Positions 8,099-17,286 of a stretch of 64,000 nucleotides of DNA are shown one piece after another. A program made the position numbers and the translations under genes. Location of the stretch: NCBI RefSeq assembly GCF_009792895.1, contig NZ_WSSC01000001.1:682001-746000 (forward strand). Direction: 5' to 3'. Positions within the stretch are counted from its first letter, which is position 1. Each line of letters opens with the position of its first letter. The notes beneath the pieces are model-generated. The model was not told the DNA's origin. It ran no database searches and worked only from the letters and a program-made list of their open reading frames with translations. The stretch is from Pigmentibacter ruber. Its GTDB lineage: Bacteria; Bdellovibrionota_B; Oligoflexia; Silvanigrellales; Silvanigrellaceae.

Positions 8099-8716
8099 TT
8101 ATTTTCTTATAAAATTAGTAAAATGATCTTTTACTGCTTTTGCATGAGCTGGACAAGTATCATTTTCAATAATTTTAAATTGAGGATCATAACCTAGAAC
8201 AGTATTATATTTTTCGGACATCTGTAAATAACGATATTCTAATGTTTCAGATAATAATGAAAAACAATTTTCAGATACAACTTGTGTTATTTCCCAAAAA
8301 CCGTCAATAATTTCAAAATATATATCAAATTTAGGTAATTGAAAATTATTATCATTTTTTATTATAACTGGTGGATTGATTCTTTCAACACTAAATTTTA
8401 CTTTTTTTTCTGTTTCTTGGATACAGCTTTCTAAAATTGTGTTAAGGGTATGAACTCCATATCTAAACTCAGTTATTATTTTATCAATCTCATCTAATTT
8501 ATTTACATCATATAAAACTTTATGTGAAAAAATATTTTTACCATTTATTTTTTCAATTAATATATTACAAATATTTTGCTTTGAATTTAAATTAATATTT
8601 TTAAATAGTTTCATATTTTTTTCTAATGTAACGATTTGAGCTGTAGAACAAAAGACATTAAACGAAACTAAAAAGCAATAAATAGATATTAAAAATTTAA
8701 TTTTGATCATTTTCAT
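8099..8716 (-). CDS. Secreted hypothetical protein
   Basis: A 205-residue protein with a hydrophobic N-terminal segment (residues 5-22) ending in VFCSTA, consistent with a Sec signal peptide. The mature part is rich in Lys, Ile and Asn and has about five cysteines, which could form disulfides in the periplasm. I recognise no family. Its start overlaps by 20 bp the 3' end of the interrupted gene upstream, so the two probably formed a unit. No strong ribosome binding site is visible before the chosen ATG. Confidence 0.6.
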   Translation of the reverse strand: MKMIKIKFLISIYCFLVSFNVFCSTAQIVTLEKNMKLFKNINLNSKQNICNILIEKINGKNIFSHKVLYDVNKLDEIDKIITEFRYGVHTLNTILESCIQETEKKVKFSVERINPPVIIKNDNNFQLPKFDIYFEIIDGFWEITQVVSENCFSLLSETLEYRYLQMSEKYNTVLGYDPQFKIIENDTCPAHAKAVKDHFTNFIRK

Positions 8717-9296
8717 TAACTTTCATTTTAGGTTTTATAAAATAAGATATATTCTTAATAAATATTTCAATTTTTCTATTTTCCATATCATCTGTTGCGT
8801 AAATTTTTGGCATTAAATTATACGCATAAGGTAAGTCTTTGATTTTTATAATATATTTTTTAAATCCAGTGGGATTACTCCCTGAAAAATCACCAATTAT
8901 TTCTTCCATCGCAATAGGTTCTCTATATATAATTGAATAATTATTTTCTATTTCTAAATAAATTAGATGTCTTTGTTTATTAATATGATACTTAGAGGCA
9001 AAATATATTTCTACTTATAAATCCAATTTTTCATTAGATTTATAATAAAAAATTGGAGGAAAATAGATAAATCTAGTATCATTTATTTTTAAATATTCAA
9101 AGACATTATTTTTTACTACAAAAAAACTTAAATCATGATTCCATTCTTTTATAGCTGCGGGATCTAAATTAAAAGAAGTTCTTTTAAAGAGAGGTTCATA
9201 TGCTTTAAATACTTTATGAGGATTCATTATTTCTGGTGAAAAATTTTTTTCAATCTTAAACTCTTCTTTATATGGTTGATTTTCTTTAGTTTTCAT
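8697..9296 (-). pseudogene. Unknown gene interrupted by one in-frame TAA stop
   Basis: A 200-codon minus-strand frame starts at the ATG at 9296 and stays open to 8697, except for a single TAA at 9015-9017. The first part ends in YYKSNEKLDL. After the stop the same frame continues VEIYFASKYHINKQRHLIYL and on through the 70-codon segment that begins at the internal ATG at 8909. The phase is unchanged, so this is a nonsense change rather than a frameshift. No signal peptide or known domain is seen. It could be a pseudogene, two separately translated pieces, or a sequencing error. Confidence 0.65.
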
Positions 9297-9756
9297 CCTG
9301 CCTTAGTCAAAATGCAAGCGGCAAGATAATATAAAAAAAATTATAGTTAATAATTGTAAGATAAATATTTTTGAGTTCAAAGTTCCTCCTTAGAAATAAA
9401 GTGCACAAAAAATCAAGCGCATATGCTTTATGCTTTTTAGAAGGAAAAAACAAGTTTTAGAAATCTATAAACTAATAGATAGAAAAATTTTATATATTAA
9501 TTTGCAACCTAAATTAAAATGATGATATATAATCTATGTAACTAAAGAAGTGTACCCCTTTAGTTGGTATATAGGGGATTTAAGTTATCTAAATTTGGTT
9601 AAGTTTGTATGACGTAAAATTACAAGAATTGAAATTTATATAAAGACTTTTTTTATGTATCTTTATTTATATTCTAATTGTAATATCCATTCTTAGATGC
9701 TTTTACTACTTTACTAAGTAAACTATAATTAAGAAATTAATTTATGTAATTAATAA
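9297..9756. other. Non-coding AT-rich stretch
   Basis: I see no supported open frame, RNA gene or repeat here. Only short stop-rich frames occur. The run GTACCCCTTTAGTTGG near 9551 is less AT-rich than its surroundings but has no assignable role. Confidence 0.5.
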
Positions 9757-9926
9757 TCACAAGGCGCTGTAATATTTAAGATGCAGTTCTTTAGATACAT
9801 GTAAAATAAGTTCTAGAAGCTTTATTTGCCAATCAACTTGTTTTCCATACTGACATCACTATTGCTCCAACATTATTATTAGCGAAAGCTAAGTCAACTC
9901 TAATGGGACATTGAAACAAATTCCAG
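9757..9926 (-). pseudogene. Short frameshifted coding remnant of unknown family
   Basis: On the minus strand one frame reads CPIRVDLAFANNNVGAIVMS. After a one-base shift the next frame reads GKQVDWQIKLLELILHVSKE and ends in a TGA at 9757-9759. Both pieces look protein-like and abut at about 9848, which suggests a decayed gene with a frameshift. No start codon or family could be assigned. Confidence 0.3.
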
Positions 9927-10030
9927 AAATTTAAATATAGAAAATAAAAAATCTGTCAAACGAGAAAGCTTACCAAAATATTAATTTATATGTTTTTTTT
10001 TGCATATTTCTGTGTCTAATTTTTTAGATA

Positions 10031-10064
10031 AAGCTGCATAAAAATTAAAATTTTTATGCAGCTT
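10031..10064 (-). terminator. Hairpin downstream of the CMP-kinase-like gene
   Basis: AAGCTGCATAAAAAT (10031-10045) and ATTTTTATGCAGCTT (10050-10064) form a perfect 15-bp stem with a 4-nt loop, about 107 bp past the stop of the kinase gene. Neither flank has a long U-run, so the terminator assignment is tentative. Confidence 0.45.
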
Positions 10065-10171
10065 AATTTATTAAAGTTATTTATTTAGGTAATTTAGTTT
10101 TTTAAAATAAATTAGAACATTCTTGCAGTGAATAATTCTTTGCATGAAAATAGTAAATCAATCCAATTTCG

Positions 10172-10843
10172 TTACTTCACACTCTTTAATTTATTATAAA
10201 TTTCTACAATATTTATTTTATATTTAGGATTTTGAACTGCTTCCAAAGGAATTTGGAGATTTTCTGCAATTATTTCTTGAATACGTGCAAGATGAAGATT
10301 TTTACGTTCTAATTGACTTTTTTTCGCCCATTTTGCTGCTGCTACAATCAAACTTGAAACCTGATCAGCAGTTAATTTTTCAGTATTAATTGTAATATCA
10401 AAATCACTATGGTCTTCAATGTCTAAACCATATAGACGCAAGTAACGTTTTCTATTTTGTTCATCTCTTTTTAAAGTTTTATATAATACCTGTTCATAGC
10501 TAGATTCTTGTTCTGTTTGGCGGCGATTTATGCGTGAAGCTCTAGCTTCAAGCGGAGCCTGCAACCAGATACGTAACTCAGCATCCATCAACCAGGCAGC
10601 TAAGCGCGTACCAATAACTATATTTTCATTAGAAATAGCGTTTCTAATTAAGGTTAAATCTGTTAAATAATCATAGATGAGATTTGTTGCGGCCTCTTTA
10701 TGTAATTCCTCGAAATTTACGGAAAGTTCTCGCGCTAAATCACGGAAGGTATAATTAACTATTTTTAATTGTAAAGCTTTGCCTACATTTGTTGTTGCGG
10801 TCGTATTACCACAACCACTATGTCCTGATATTGCAATTCTCAT
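10172..10843 (-). CDS. Cytidylate-kinase-like P-loop protein (archaeal/spirochaete type)
   Basis: The protein is 223 residues from the ATG at 10843, which has GGAGACACTC directly before it; upstream in-frame ATGs lack such a site. The N-terminal MRIAISGHSGCGNTT is a P-loop in which the usual lysine is asparagine, a feature of the type-2 cytidylate kinase-like family. The segment NENIVIGTRLAAWLMDA resembles the NMP-binding core and RASRINRRQTEQE the lid. It should phosphorylate CMP/dCMP or a related nucleotide in the cytosol. The C-terminal 60 residues are extra relative to short CMP kinases. It is divergent from gatCAB. The function is likely but not proven, given the altered P-loop. Confidence 0.7.
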   Translation of the reverse strand: MRIAISGHSGCGNTTATTNVGKALQLKIVNYTFRDLARELSVNFEELHKEAATNLIYDYLTDLTLIRNAISNENIVIGTRLAAWLMDAELRIWLQAPLEARASRINRRQTEQESSYEQVLYKTLKRDEQNRKRYLRLYGLDIEDHSDFDITINTEKLTADQVSSLIVAAAKWAKKSQLERKNLHLARIQEIIAENLQIPLEAVQNPKYKINIVEIYNKLKSVK

Positions 10844-10965
10844 GAGTGTCTCCATTATTCGTCGAGCCATTTTATCCATAAATGCATTTGATGGTTGATT
10901 CAATGCTTCTATCAGATTACTTTGTCAATTTGTTCTATTAGAGGGCTTTGAAAGGATTTTCTTAT

Positions 10966-11307
10966 ATGACAACAGAATTTTCGCGTGAAACAGTCAAACG
11001 AATAGCAGAGCTAGCAAGATTACAGGTTACTGAAGAAGAAATCGCTACCTACCAAGCTGAACTAGCTAAAATATTAGATGCTTTTAAAGCATTGGCAGAT
11101 CTCCCATTGCCGGAAGATTTAGCAGGTGATGCCCGTTCAGCTATTATTATGGCCAAAGCTAGTCAAAATAACGACAGTGAAAATATTTCCCGTCTAAGAC
11201 CTGATGTTATCAATAACTCCATTCAAACACAGGTATTTTTGGAGCAAGCCCCAGAAAGGGAAGGCGTATTTGTTCGAGTTCCTGCAATTTTAACTCCTTC
11301 TACTTAA
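10966..11307 (+). CDS. gatC: Aspartyl/glutamyl-tRNA amidotransferase subunit C
   Basis: A 113-residue subunit that stabilises the GatCAB complex, which converts Glu-tRNA(Gln) and/or Asp-tRNA(Asn) to the amidated forms. RETVKRIAELARLQVTEEEI at the N-terminus and SRLRPDVINNS toward the C-terminus are GatC hallmarks. The ATG at 10966 is preceded by AAAGGA; an upstream in-frame TTG is less likely. It is first in a gatC-gatA-gatB operon (gaps of 15 and 28 bp). The C-terminus is slightly longer than the typical ~95 residues. Confidence 0.93.
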   Translation: MTTEFSRETVKRIAELARLQVTEEEIATYQAELAKILDAFKALADLPLPEDLAGDARSAIIMAKASQNNDSENISRLRPDVINNSIQTQVFLEQAPEREGVFVRVPAILTPST

Positions 11308-11322
11308 TATAGGTTTTTTGTG

Positions 11323-12801
11323 ATGTATAAAAATAAATTTGCCTCAAAGTATACAACAAATCAATTTGAACATAGTGCTGCAGAATTAGTAAAACAATTT
11401 CATGCAAAAAAATCTTCACCTGAAGAATATTTAGTCGATCTTTTTGAAAATATTGATCGTTTAAATCCTGAGTTAAATGCATTAACCAGCGTGCAAAAAG
11501 ATTATGCTTTTGCACAGGCAAAAAAACTTACAAGCTATAGCAATCCTAGCTCTCTTCCGTTGTATGGAGTTCCTATAGTAATTAAAGAGAATATTCAAAA
11601 AGTTGGTTTTCCTTTAGAATGTGCTTCTAAAATATTAAAAGGTTATAAAGGTCAATTTAATGCAACTGCGATAGAAAATTTAGAAAAAGCAGGCGCAATC
11701 TTGATTGGAACCGCTAACATGGATGAATTTGCAATGGGATCTGCAAATGAGCATAGTGCACATGGATCTGTTAAAAATCCACATGATACCTCTCGGGTTA
11801 GCGGAGGATCAAGTGGTGGTTCTGCTGTGACTTGTGCTGCTGGTTTTGCTCCAATCACTTTAGGTTCTGATACTGGTGGGAGTGTGCGACAACCTGCTGG
11901 TTACTGTGGCATTTATGGTTTGAAACCAACATATGGGCGGGTTTCTCGCTATGGCTTAGTGGCTTTTGGATCGAGCCTAGATCAAATTTCTCCTTTTGCA
12001 CGCTGTGTAGAAGATTTGAATTTAGTTATGGGGGTTCTTGGAAAGGAAGATTCCAAAGATGCAACATCCTTAAAAGGTCAGTATTCTAGTTACCCTGATC
12101 AGTATTCTTTGCGTGGGAAAAAAGTTGGTGTCTTAAGAAGCATATTAAGTGATGGTGTAGACAAAAATGTGATGCAAGAATTTTTGAACTTGGAATCTGA
12201 GCTACAAAAAAAAGGTGTTGAATTTATTGATGTAGAAATACCTTCTTTAGAATATACATTAAGTGTTTATTATTTAATTGCCTGTGCGGAAGCATCGTCT
12301 AACTTATCACGTTTTGATGGGATTCGTTTTGGACATAGAGCTAAAAATACTGACGATTTATTTGATTTATATTGTAAAACTAGGGCGGAAGGTTTTGGGA
12401 AAGAAGTGAAGCGCCGTATTATGTTAGGTACATTTGCATTGAGCGCAGGATTTTACGATGCATTTTATGGAAAAGCACAAGCTGTGCGTGAATTGATGAC
12501 AAAACAATTTAACGAACTATTTAAAAAAGTAGATTATATCTATTTACCAACTTCCCCTAATAGTGCGTTTCAATTTGGAATTACAGCTTTTGATCCTATT
12601 AAAGAATATCTTTTTGATGTCTTTACAATACCTGCTAATCTAGTTGGAATTCCAGGAATTTCTGTTCCAGCACGAGTTCAACAAGGTGAACTGCCAGTAG
12701 GATTACAATTTCTCGCACCTTTGGGTAAAGATGCAGAACTCGTTGCCTTTGCTGCTGAATTAGAGAAAGAAAATTTAATTGGTCTAACAAAACTTATTTA
12801 A
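11323..12801 (+). CDS. gatA: Aspartyl/glutamyl-tRNA amidotransferase subunit A
   Basis: An amidase-signature enzyme of 492 residues that releases ammonia from glutamine for tRNA transamidation. The catalytic lysine lies in GVPIVIKENI and the serine pair in RVSGGSSGGSAV, followed by GSDTGGSVRQPAGYCG. These cover the Ser-cisSer-Lys triad. The ATG at 11323 follows a GTG that is also in frame; AGG lies about 9 bp upstream. Family length is normal. It acts in the cytosol with GatB and GatC. Confidence 0.96.
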   Translation: MYKNKFASKYTTNQFEHSAAELVKQFHAKKSSPEEYLVDLFENIDRLNPELNALTSVQKDYAFAQAKKLTSYSNPSSLPLYGVPIVIKENIQKVGFPLECASKILKGYKGQFNATAIENLEKAGAILIGTANMDEFAMGSANEHSAHGSVKNPHDTSRVSGGSSGGSAVTCAAGFAPITLGSDTGGSVRQPAGYCGIYGLKPTYGRVSRYGLVAFGSSLDQISPFARCVEDLNLVMGVLGKEDSKDATSLKGQYSSYPDQYSLRGKKVGVLRSILSDGVDKNVMQEFLNLESELQKKGVEFIDVEIPSLEYTLSVYYLIACAEASSNLSRFDGIRFGHRAKNTDDLFDLYCKTRAEGFGKEVKRRIMLGTFALSAGFYDAFYGKAQAVRELMTKQFNELFKKVDYIYLPTSPNSAFQFGITAFDPIKEYLFDVFTIPANLVGIPGISVPARVQQGELPVGLQFLAPLGKDAELVAFAAELEKENLIGLTKLI

Positions 12802-12829
12802 ATAATAAATAAAAGGAAAAGTTCACTCC

Positions 12830-14335
12830 ATGACGGGAAATTCTTTGGTACATTATCCAAAACTTTTAGAAATCACTCAAAAATATGATCTTGTAATTGG
12901 TATAGAAGTCCATTGCCAATTGGCTACAAAAAGTAAAATGTTTAGTTCAAGTAAGAATGCCTATGGTGATGCTCCAAACTCAAATATAGATCCAACTTGT
13001 TTAGGCTTACCAGGTGCGCTCCCAACAATAAATCAAGAAGCGGTTGACTTAGCCATTAGAATGGGAATTGCCCTTAAAAGTGAGATTCAAAATGTAAGTG
13101 TATTTGCAAGAAAAAATTATTTTTATCCTGACTTACCTAAAGGATATCAAATTACACAATATGATAGACCAATTTGTTTTGGTGGTGAAATTATTTTAGC
13201 AAATGGAAAAAAAATTGGGATTGAGCGTATTCAAATTGAAGAAGATGCTGGAAAAAATATCCATGTAGGTGAATGTTCATTAGTAGATTTCAATCGCTCA
13301 GGAGTCGGTTTAATTGAAATTGTAAGTGCACCTGATATTTCTTCACCAGAAGAAGCTTCAGAATATCTTAAAAAATTACATAGTTTTGTTGTTAATTTAG
13401 ACATTTCAGATGGGGATTTAGAGCGTGGTAATTTTCGTGCAGATGCCAATGTTTCTATTAAACCGAAAGGATCAAAAATATTAGGTAGACGTTGTGAAAT
13501 TAAGAACGTAAATTCCTTTAAATATATTGAAAAAGCCATAGCCTATGAAATTGAAAGGCATTTTGATGTTCTGGAAAGCGGTGGCGAAATACAAATGGAA
13601 ACACGTGGGTATGATAGTGATAAAAATATAACTTTCGGACAAAGATCAAAAGAATCTGCGAAAGATTATCGTTACTTTCCCGAACCAGATCTTCCTCCAT
13701 TAGTCGTAACTAAAGAAAGAATTGAAAAAGTTATTAAGGAGATGCCAGAATTACCTGAAACTAAGGCAGCTCGTCTAGTTCAAAATTATAATTTACCTGA
13801 ATATGATGCAAAAGTTATTACTGCTACAAGAATAAACAGTAGTTACTTTGAGAGTCTTTTAAAGCTTACAGAAGGAAAAATCGAAGCAAAACAAATTTCT
13901 AATTATTTTATGACAGATGTAATGCGCGCAAGTAAAATAATTGCAGAAAAAAAAGGTGTGTCAATTGATGATTTAACTGAAGTTCCCGTTCCTTTAGAGT
14001 ATAGTGTTTCATTATTAAATCTACAGGCATCAGGGACTATCAGCGGAAGAATTGCAAAAGATGTTTTTGAAGAAATGTTGGAAACTAATCAATCACCTGA
14101 AGAGATAGTTAAGACAAAAAATTTAATCCAAATATCTGATGATACTTCAATAGCTAAAATATGTGAACAAGTGTTACTTGAAAACCCTAATGTGCTTCAG
14201 GATTATTTATCAGGCAAAGAGAAACTTTTTGGATTTTTTGTTGGTCAGGCCATGAAGTTATCAGGTGGTAAGTTAAATCCTGGAAAAGTTAATGAAGTAC
14301 TGAAAAAACTCTTAGACAGCAGAAAAACAAATTAG
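12830..14335 (+). CDS. gatB: Aspartyl/glutamyl-tRNA amidotransferase subunit B
   Basis: A 501-residue subunit that phosphorylates the aminoacyl-tRNA and receives the ammonia made by GatA. VIGIEVHCQLATKSKMFSS, FYPDLPKGYQITQYD and GDLERGNFRADANVS are GatB landmarks. The C-terminal third is the helical YqeY-like tRNA-binding tail. RBS AAAAGGAAAAG precedes the ATG. The complete gatCAB operon implies that Gln-tRNA and/or Asn-tRNA is made indirectly in this organism. Confidence 0.96.
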   Translation: MTGNSLVHYPKLLEITQKYDLVIGIEVHCQLATKSKMFSSSKNAYGDAPNSNIDPTCLGLPGALPTINQEAVDLAIRMGIALKSEIQNVSVFARKNYFYPDLPKGYQITQYDRPICFGGEIILANGKKIGIERIQIEEDAGKNIHVGECSLVDFNRSGVGLIEIVSAPDISSPEEASEYLKKLHSFVVNLDISDGDLERGNFRADANVSIKPKGSKILGRRCEIKNVNSFKYIEKAIAYEIERHFDVLESGGEIQMETRGYDSDKNITFGQRSKESAKDYRYFPEPDLPPLVVTKERIEKVIKEMPELPETKAARLVQNYNLPEYDAKVITATRINSSYFESLLKLTEGKIEAKQISNYFMTDVMRASKIIAEKKGVSIDDLTEVPVPLEYSVSLLNLQASGTISGRIAKDVFEEMLETNQSPEEIVKTKNLIQISDDTSIAKICEQVLLENPNVLQDYLSGKEKLFGFFVGQAMKLSGGKLNPGKVNEVLKKLLDSRKTN

Positions 14336-14379
14336 TCTCTTGCCAATCTAAATGTCTTTTTAATACGCCAAAATAACCT

Positions 14380-14406
14380 CTCCAGATTTTTAATCTGGAG
14401 TTCCTT
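14380..14406 (+). terminator. Terminator of gatCAB
   Basis: CTCCAGATT (14380-14388) pairs with AATCTGGAG (14392-14400) in a 9-bp stem with a 3-nt loop, followed by TTCCTTT. It lies 45 bp after the gatB stop. Confidence 0.7.
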
Positions 14407-15351
14407 TAGCCTTTAGCATTGTCTTTTAATAGATTTAATTTAAAGTATCTTAAACAATTAATACTGTCAAATTTTTACACCCTTAAGTATTTAAAAATAG
14501 TAAGCAATGTTTAGTAATAAGAAAGATAAAAGGGATAAAAAATAATAAGTATTTTTTCAAAAAAATTATGAAATTTTAAAAAATGTTTTGTGAAGTAATA
14601 ATAAATTAGGAAAGATTTTTTCTTATAAGAGTGTCTTATAATAATTTTAATATTTATAAAAATTATGATTTTTTATTTGTAAAATTAAAATAGTCATAAT
14701 TTTTTACCAACTAAATCGCCTATTTTTTTATATCTTTTATTAATAACAACGGGTCATTAACGTATATTTTAATTCATAAAATATACTAAAAATTCTATTT
14801 TAATATATTTCATAGATATAGTTTCAATATTTAATAAGAAAATTCCTTTAGTAAGTTAGTATTAATACTAATCTTCAAAGGGACTAGATTGTTACTGAAA
14901 CGGAAAATATAAAACAGGAATCTACATCGAGCATATTGGTTAGATATCTTAAATGTTGGTGTAAAGTCAATAGTAAATTATGAAATAATCAATTGGTTAA
15001 AATTTGATAAAAAACAAAATTTTTATCAACAAAAAATAAGACAGTTTTATTAAGGATATATTAATTTTTTTGTTTAAGAATGAATTTTTCTATCGTTTTT
15101 TTTCATAGAAGCATAAATTTTTTTGATATCTAAAATGAATAGATAAAGTCTAAATATTGCAGAAGTGAAAAGAGGATGAAAAAATAACATTACTGGCAAT
15201 AAATAATTTATATTTTTATCAAGTTAAAATAACTATTAAATAGTGAGAAAAAAAAATTAAAAATAATTATTGGTATGTTATTTTATAATTTACTATGAAG
15301 ATAACAATATTGTTGCAAATTAAACATCTGTAAATCACTAATTCAACTCTG
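14407..15351. other. Long AT-rich intergenic region
   Basis: About 945 bp between the gatB terminator and the small paralogous pair. I find no open frame with protein-like composition, no tRNA-like arm and no tandem repeat. It may carry regulatory sequence or a decayed gene beyond recognition. Confidence 0.5.
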
Positions 15352-15759
15352 TTATCTTAATTTTTCAGGCATCGTATTATACACACGAGGTAAGTCTTTT
15401 GACCAACGTATCAATTGCGCTTGTTCATTCCTTAAGAAATCAGAAACTTTTTTATTTTTTGGTGTATTTTTTAGAGAGTCAATTCTTTTTTGGAGTTCAA
15501 TAATACGTTCTGAATTTTCACTCATTGACATAACATCGTCCATAATATCATTAAAAATTTCTTTTTCGTTTGGAGTTAACCCAGTTGTGATTGAGTGTCT
15601 GTGATATTGTTTAATACTATCTTTATTCGTATCAATTACGATTGTTCCATCATCTCTTTTTTCTGCAACAATACCTGGGTTTGTATAAATACCAACTTTA
15701 GGAACATAATCGCCTAATTGAATAAATGCCGATTTAGAAGGTGGTGGAATATAAACCAT
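15352..15759 (-). CDS. Small hypothetical protein, paralogue B of an unknown pair
   Basis: A 135-residue protein with a clear ribosome binding site (AAGGAG, 8 bp before the ATG) and no signal peptide. Its core, VAEKRDDGTIVIDTNKDSIK followed by a TTGLTPNEKEIF stretch, matches the neighbouring gene (AARNNKDGKIILDTNFDNIQ ... KNGLEPEQKAAY). A predicted coiled-coil segment (ERIIELQKRIDSLKN) follows, as in the neighbour. The C-terminus ends in KDLPRVYNTMPEKLR, which the neighbour lacks. The gap to paralogue A is 27 bp. I recognise no family. Confidence 0.7.
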   Translation of the reverse strand: MVYIPPPSKSAFIQLGDYVPKVGIYTNPGIVAEKRDDGTIVIDTNKDSIKQYHRHSITTGLTPNEKEIFNDIMDDVMSMSENSERIIELQKRIDSLKNTPKNKKVSDFLRNEQAQLIRWSKDLPRVYNTMPEKLR

Positions 15760-15786
15760 AATAATAACTCCTTTGAAGTTCTTTCT

Positions 15787-16170
15787 CTAAATTCCTAATG
15801 TAATTGCATCGACTGCAAAATTTTCAGGTGTAAATTTCTCACGCACAATTCTGAACTGAAGTTCATTTTCTAAATATTTAATAACTCTTGGGTCAGTGTT
15901 TTCTTGTTTCAATTCAGTTATTCTATTGTATAAATCTCTTATTTCTTGATGTCTATCATCATTGTTTTGAATATCTGATAAATGCAAACTATAAGCAGCT
16001 TTTTGTTCAGGTTCTAAACCATTTTTAATTCCAATTTTTGCTACATCTTGAATATTATCAAAATTAGTATCTAAAATGATCTTTCCATCTTTATTATTGC
16101 GTGCAGCAACTCTTACAGGATCTCCAGTTCGTGACCATAATATGTCGTTTGGTGAAATGGTAAAAGCCAT
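15787..16170 (-). CDS. Small hypothetical protein, paralogue A of an unknown pair
   Basis: A 127-residue protein with RBS AAAGGAA upstream. It starts MAFTISPNDILWSRTGDPVR, with no signal peptide or membrane segment. Residues 15-70 form a small beta-rich domain shared with the downstream gene (DGKIILDTN versus DGTIVIDTN), followed by a short helix (IRDLYNRITELKQEN). It is first of the two-gene operon. The duplication suggests partners or alternatives of one structure, but no function can be named. Confidence 0.7.
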   Translation of the reverse strand: MAFTISPNDILWSRTGDPVRVAARNNKDGKIILDTNFDNIQDVAKIGIKNGLEPEQKAAYSLHLSDIQNNDDRHQEIRDLYNRITELKQENTDPRVIKYLENELQFRIVREKFTPENFAVDAITLGI

Positions 16171-16317
16171 AATTTGTTCCTTTACATTATATCTGTATTG
16201 ATATTTATCAGGATTTAGTTTTGAACTGGCGGAACGAAATTTTAAGTAAAGAAATATTTTGACATAAAAATTGATTTATTTCTGAATCTTTGAAGATTAT
16301 ACAAAAAAATTGATTAG

Positions 16318-17286
16318 TTAATTATCTTGTTTAGTTAAGACTCTAATATTTTCTTGTTGAAATTGATAAAGCTCTTTTGTAACTGAGAATAATTTTTCAT
16401 TTGATTTTAGTACGCCGTCTGAATCAAATATTTTTTTAAATTCAGTAGAGTTTTTATGAGTGCACTGGTCAAAACCAGAAATAATAGAAATACTTATTTG
16501 TGCTGGGACGTTTTGATTCTCTATGATAGTACTGCTAGGTAAACTTGGGGTAACAGCTATTATAATATAATCTCCAAATTGAACACCTGCTTGTATTTGA
16601 GATAAATTGGGATATTTTTTTTCTAAAAAAGACTCTGAAATTGCACCTAAATTTGCCAAATTTTCATTTAATGCCTCAAGAACTGAATTGTAGCTACCTG
16701 CAAAAATAGCAGCATAAGGAAAAATATCTTTTTGAAAAAGAAACATTCTAGGTAAAAGAAAACCAATCACACTTTCAGGATCTGAGTAAGCCATTGTTAA
16801 TTCATTGTTTAATTTTATAATTGTTTCATTAGATAAAATAAAGGATCTTTTTATTTGATTTGATTTTATCATTAGACTTTTCCAAAACTTTGAATTTCCT
16901 ACTATGATTGCTCGATTTGTTGCAGATCCCTTTTTAGTTAAAAGTAACACGCTTTTTAAGGAACTTTTTTCTGCTGCACTGATATAACCTAAAGCTGATG
17001 AAAGACCAAAATGAGCATTACCACGTTGCAATGCAGATAAAACAGCCTTTTCATCAGGAACAAAATTGAATTTTAGATGATATCCCGTTTTTTCTTCGAG
17101 ACATTTTTGAAAATTATCAATTGAATCATTTTCTTTTAAATAATAAGAATTAGCTAAATAAAATTCTATTGGATAAGATTTCGAACCAATTTCCGGAGTC
17201 CCAAGCCATAATTTAACACAACTAGAGCATGTTAGAAGCATGATTACAAATAAAAGGGATTTAAATTTTCGAAATTTACATAGCAT
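16318..17286 (-). CDS. PhnD-like phosphate/phosphonate-type solute-binding lipoprotein
   Basis: A 322-residue exported protein. The N-terminal hydrophobic stretch ends in LLTCSSC, a likely but imperfect lipobox. The mature part follows the PhnD-like type-2 binding fold: YPIEFYLANSYY at the first strand, LEEKTGYHLKFNFVPDEKAV, then ALQRGNAHFGLSSALGYI and ATNRAIIVG. No transporter ATPase or permease is adjacent. Its start abuts the stop of the upstream binding protein gene, so both are co-expressed. The ligand is unknown; such orphan proteins can serve as sensors. Confidence 0.7.
   Translation of the reverse strand: MLCKFRKFKSLLFVIMLLTCSSCVKLWLGTPEIGSKSYPIEFYLANSYYLKENDSIDNFQKCLEEKTGYHLKFNFVPDEKAVLSALQRGNAHFGLSSALGYISAAEKSSLKSVLLLTKKGSATNRAIIVGNSKFWKSLMIKSNQIKRSFILSNETIIKLNNELTMAYSDPESVIGFLLPRMFLFQKDIFPYAAIFAGSYNSVLEALNENLANLGAISESFLEKKYPNLSQIQAGVQFGDYIIIAVTPSLPSSTIIENQNVPAQISISIISGFDQCTHKNSTEFKKIFDSDGVLKSNEKLFSVTKELYQFQQENIRVLTKQDN

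Noticed and set aside
9541-9600. CCCC...GGGG arms near 9556-9577 as a possible attachment site or hairpin
   Set aside because: Only four base pairs match, with no second copy in the window.
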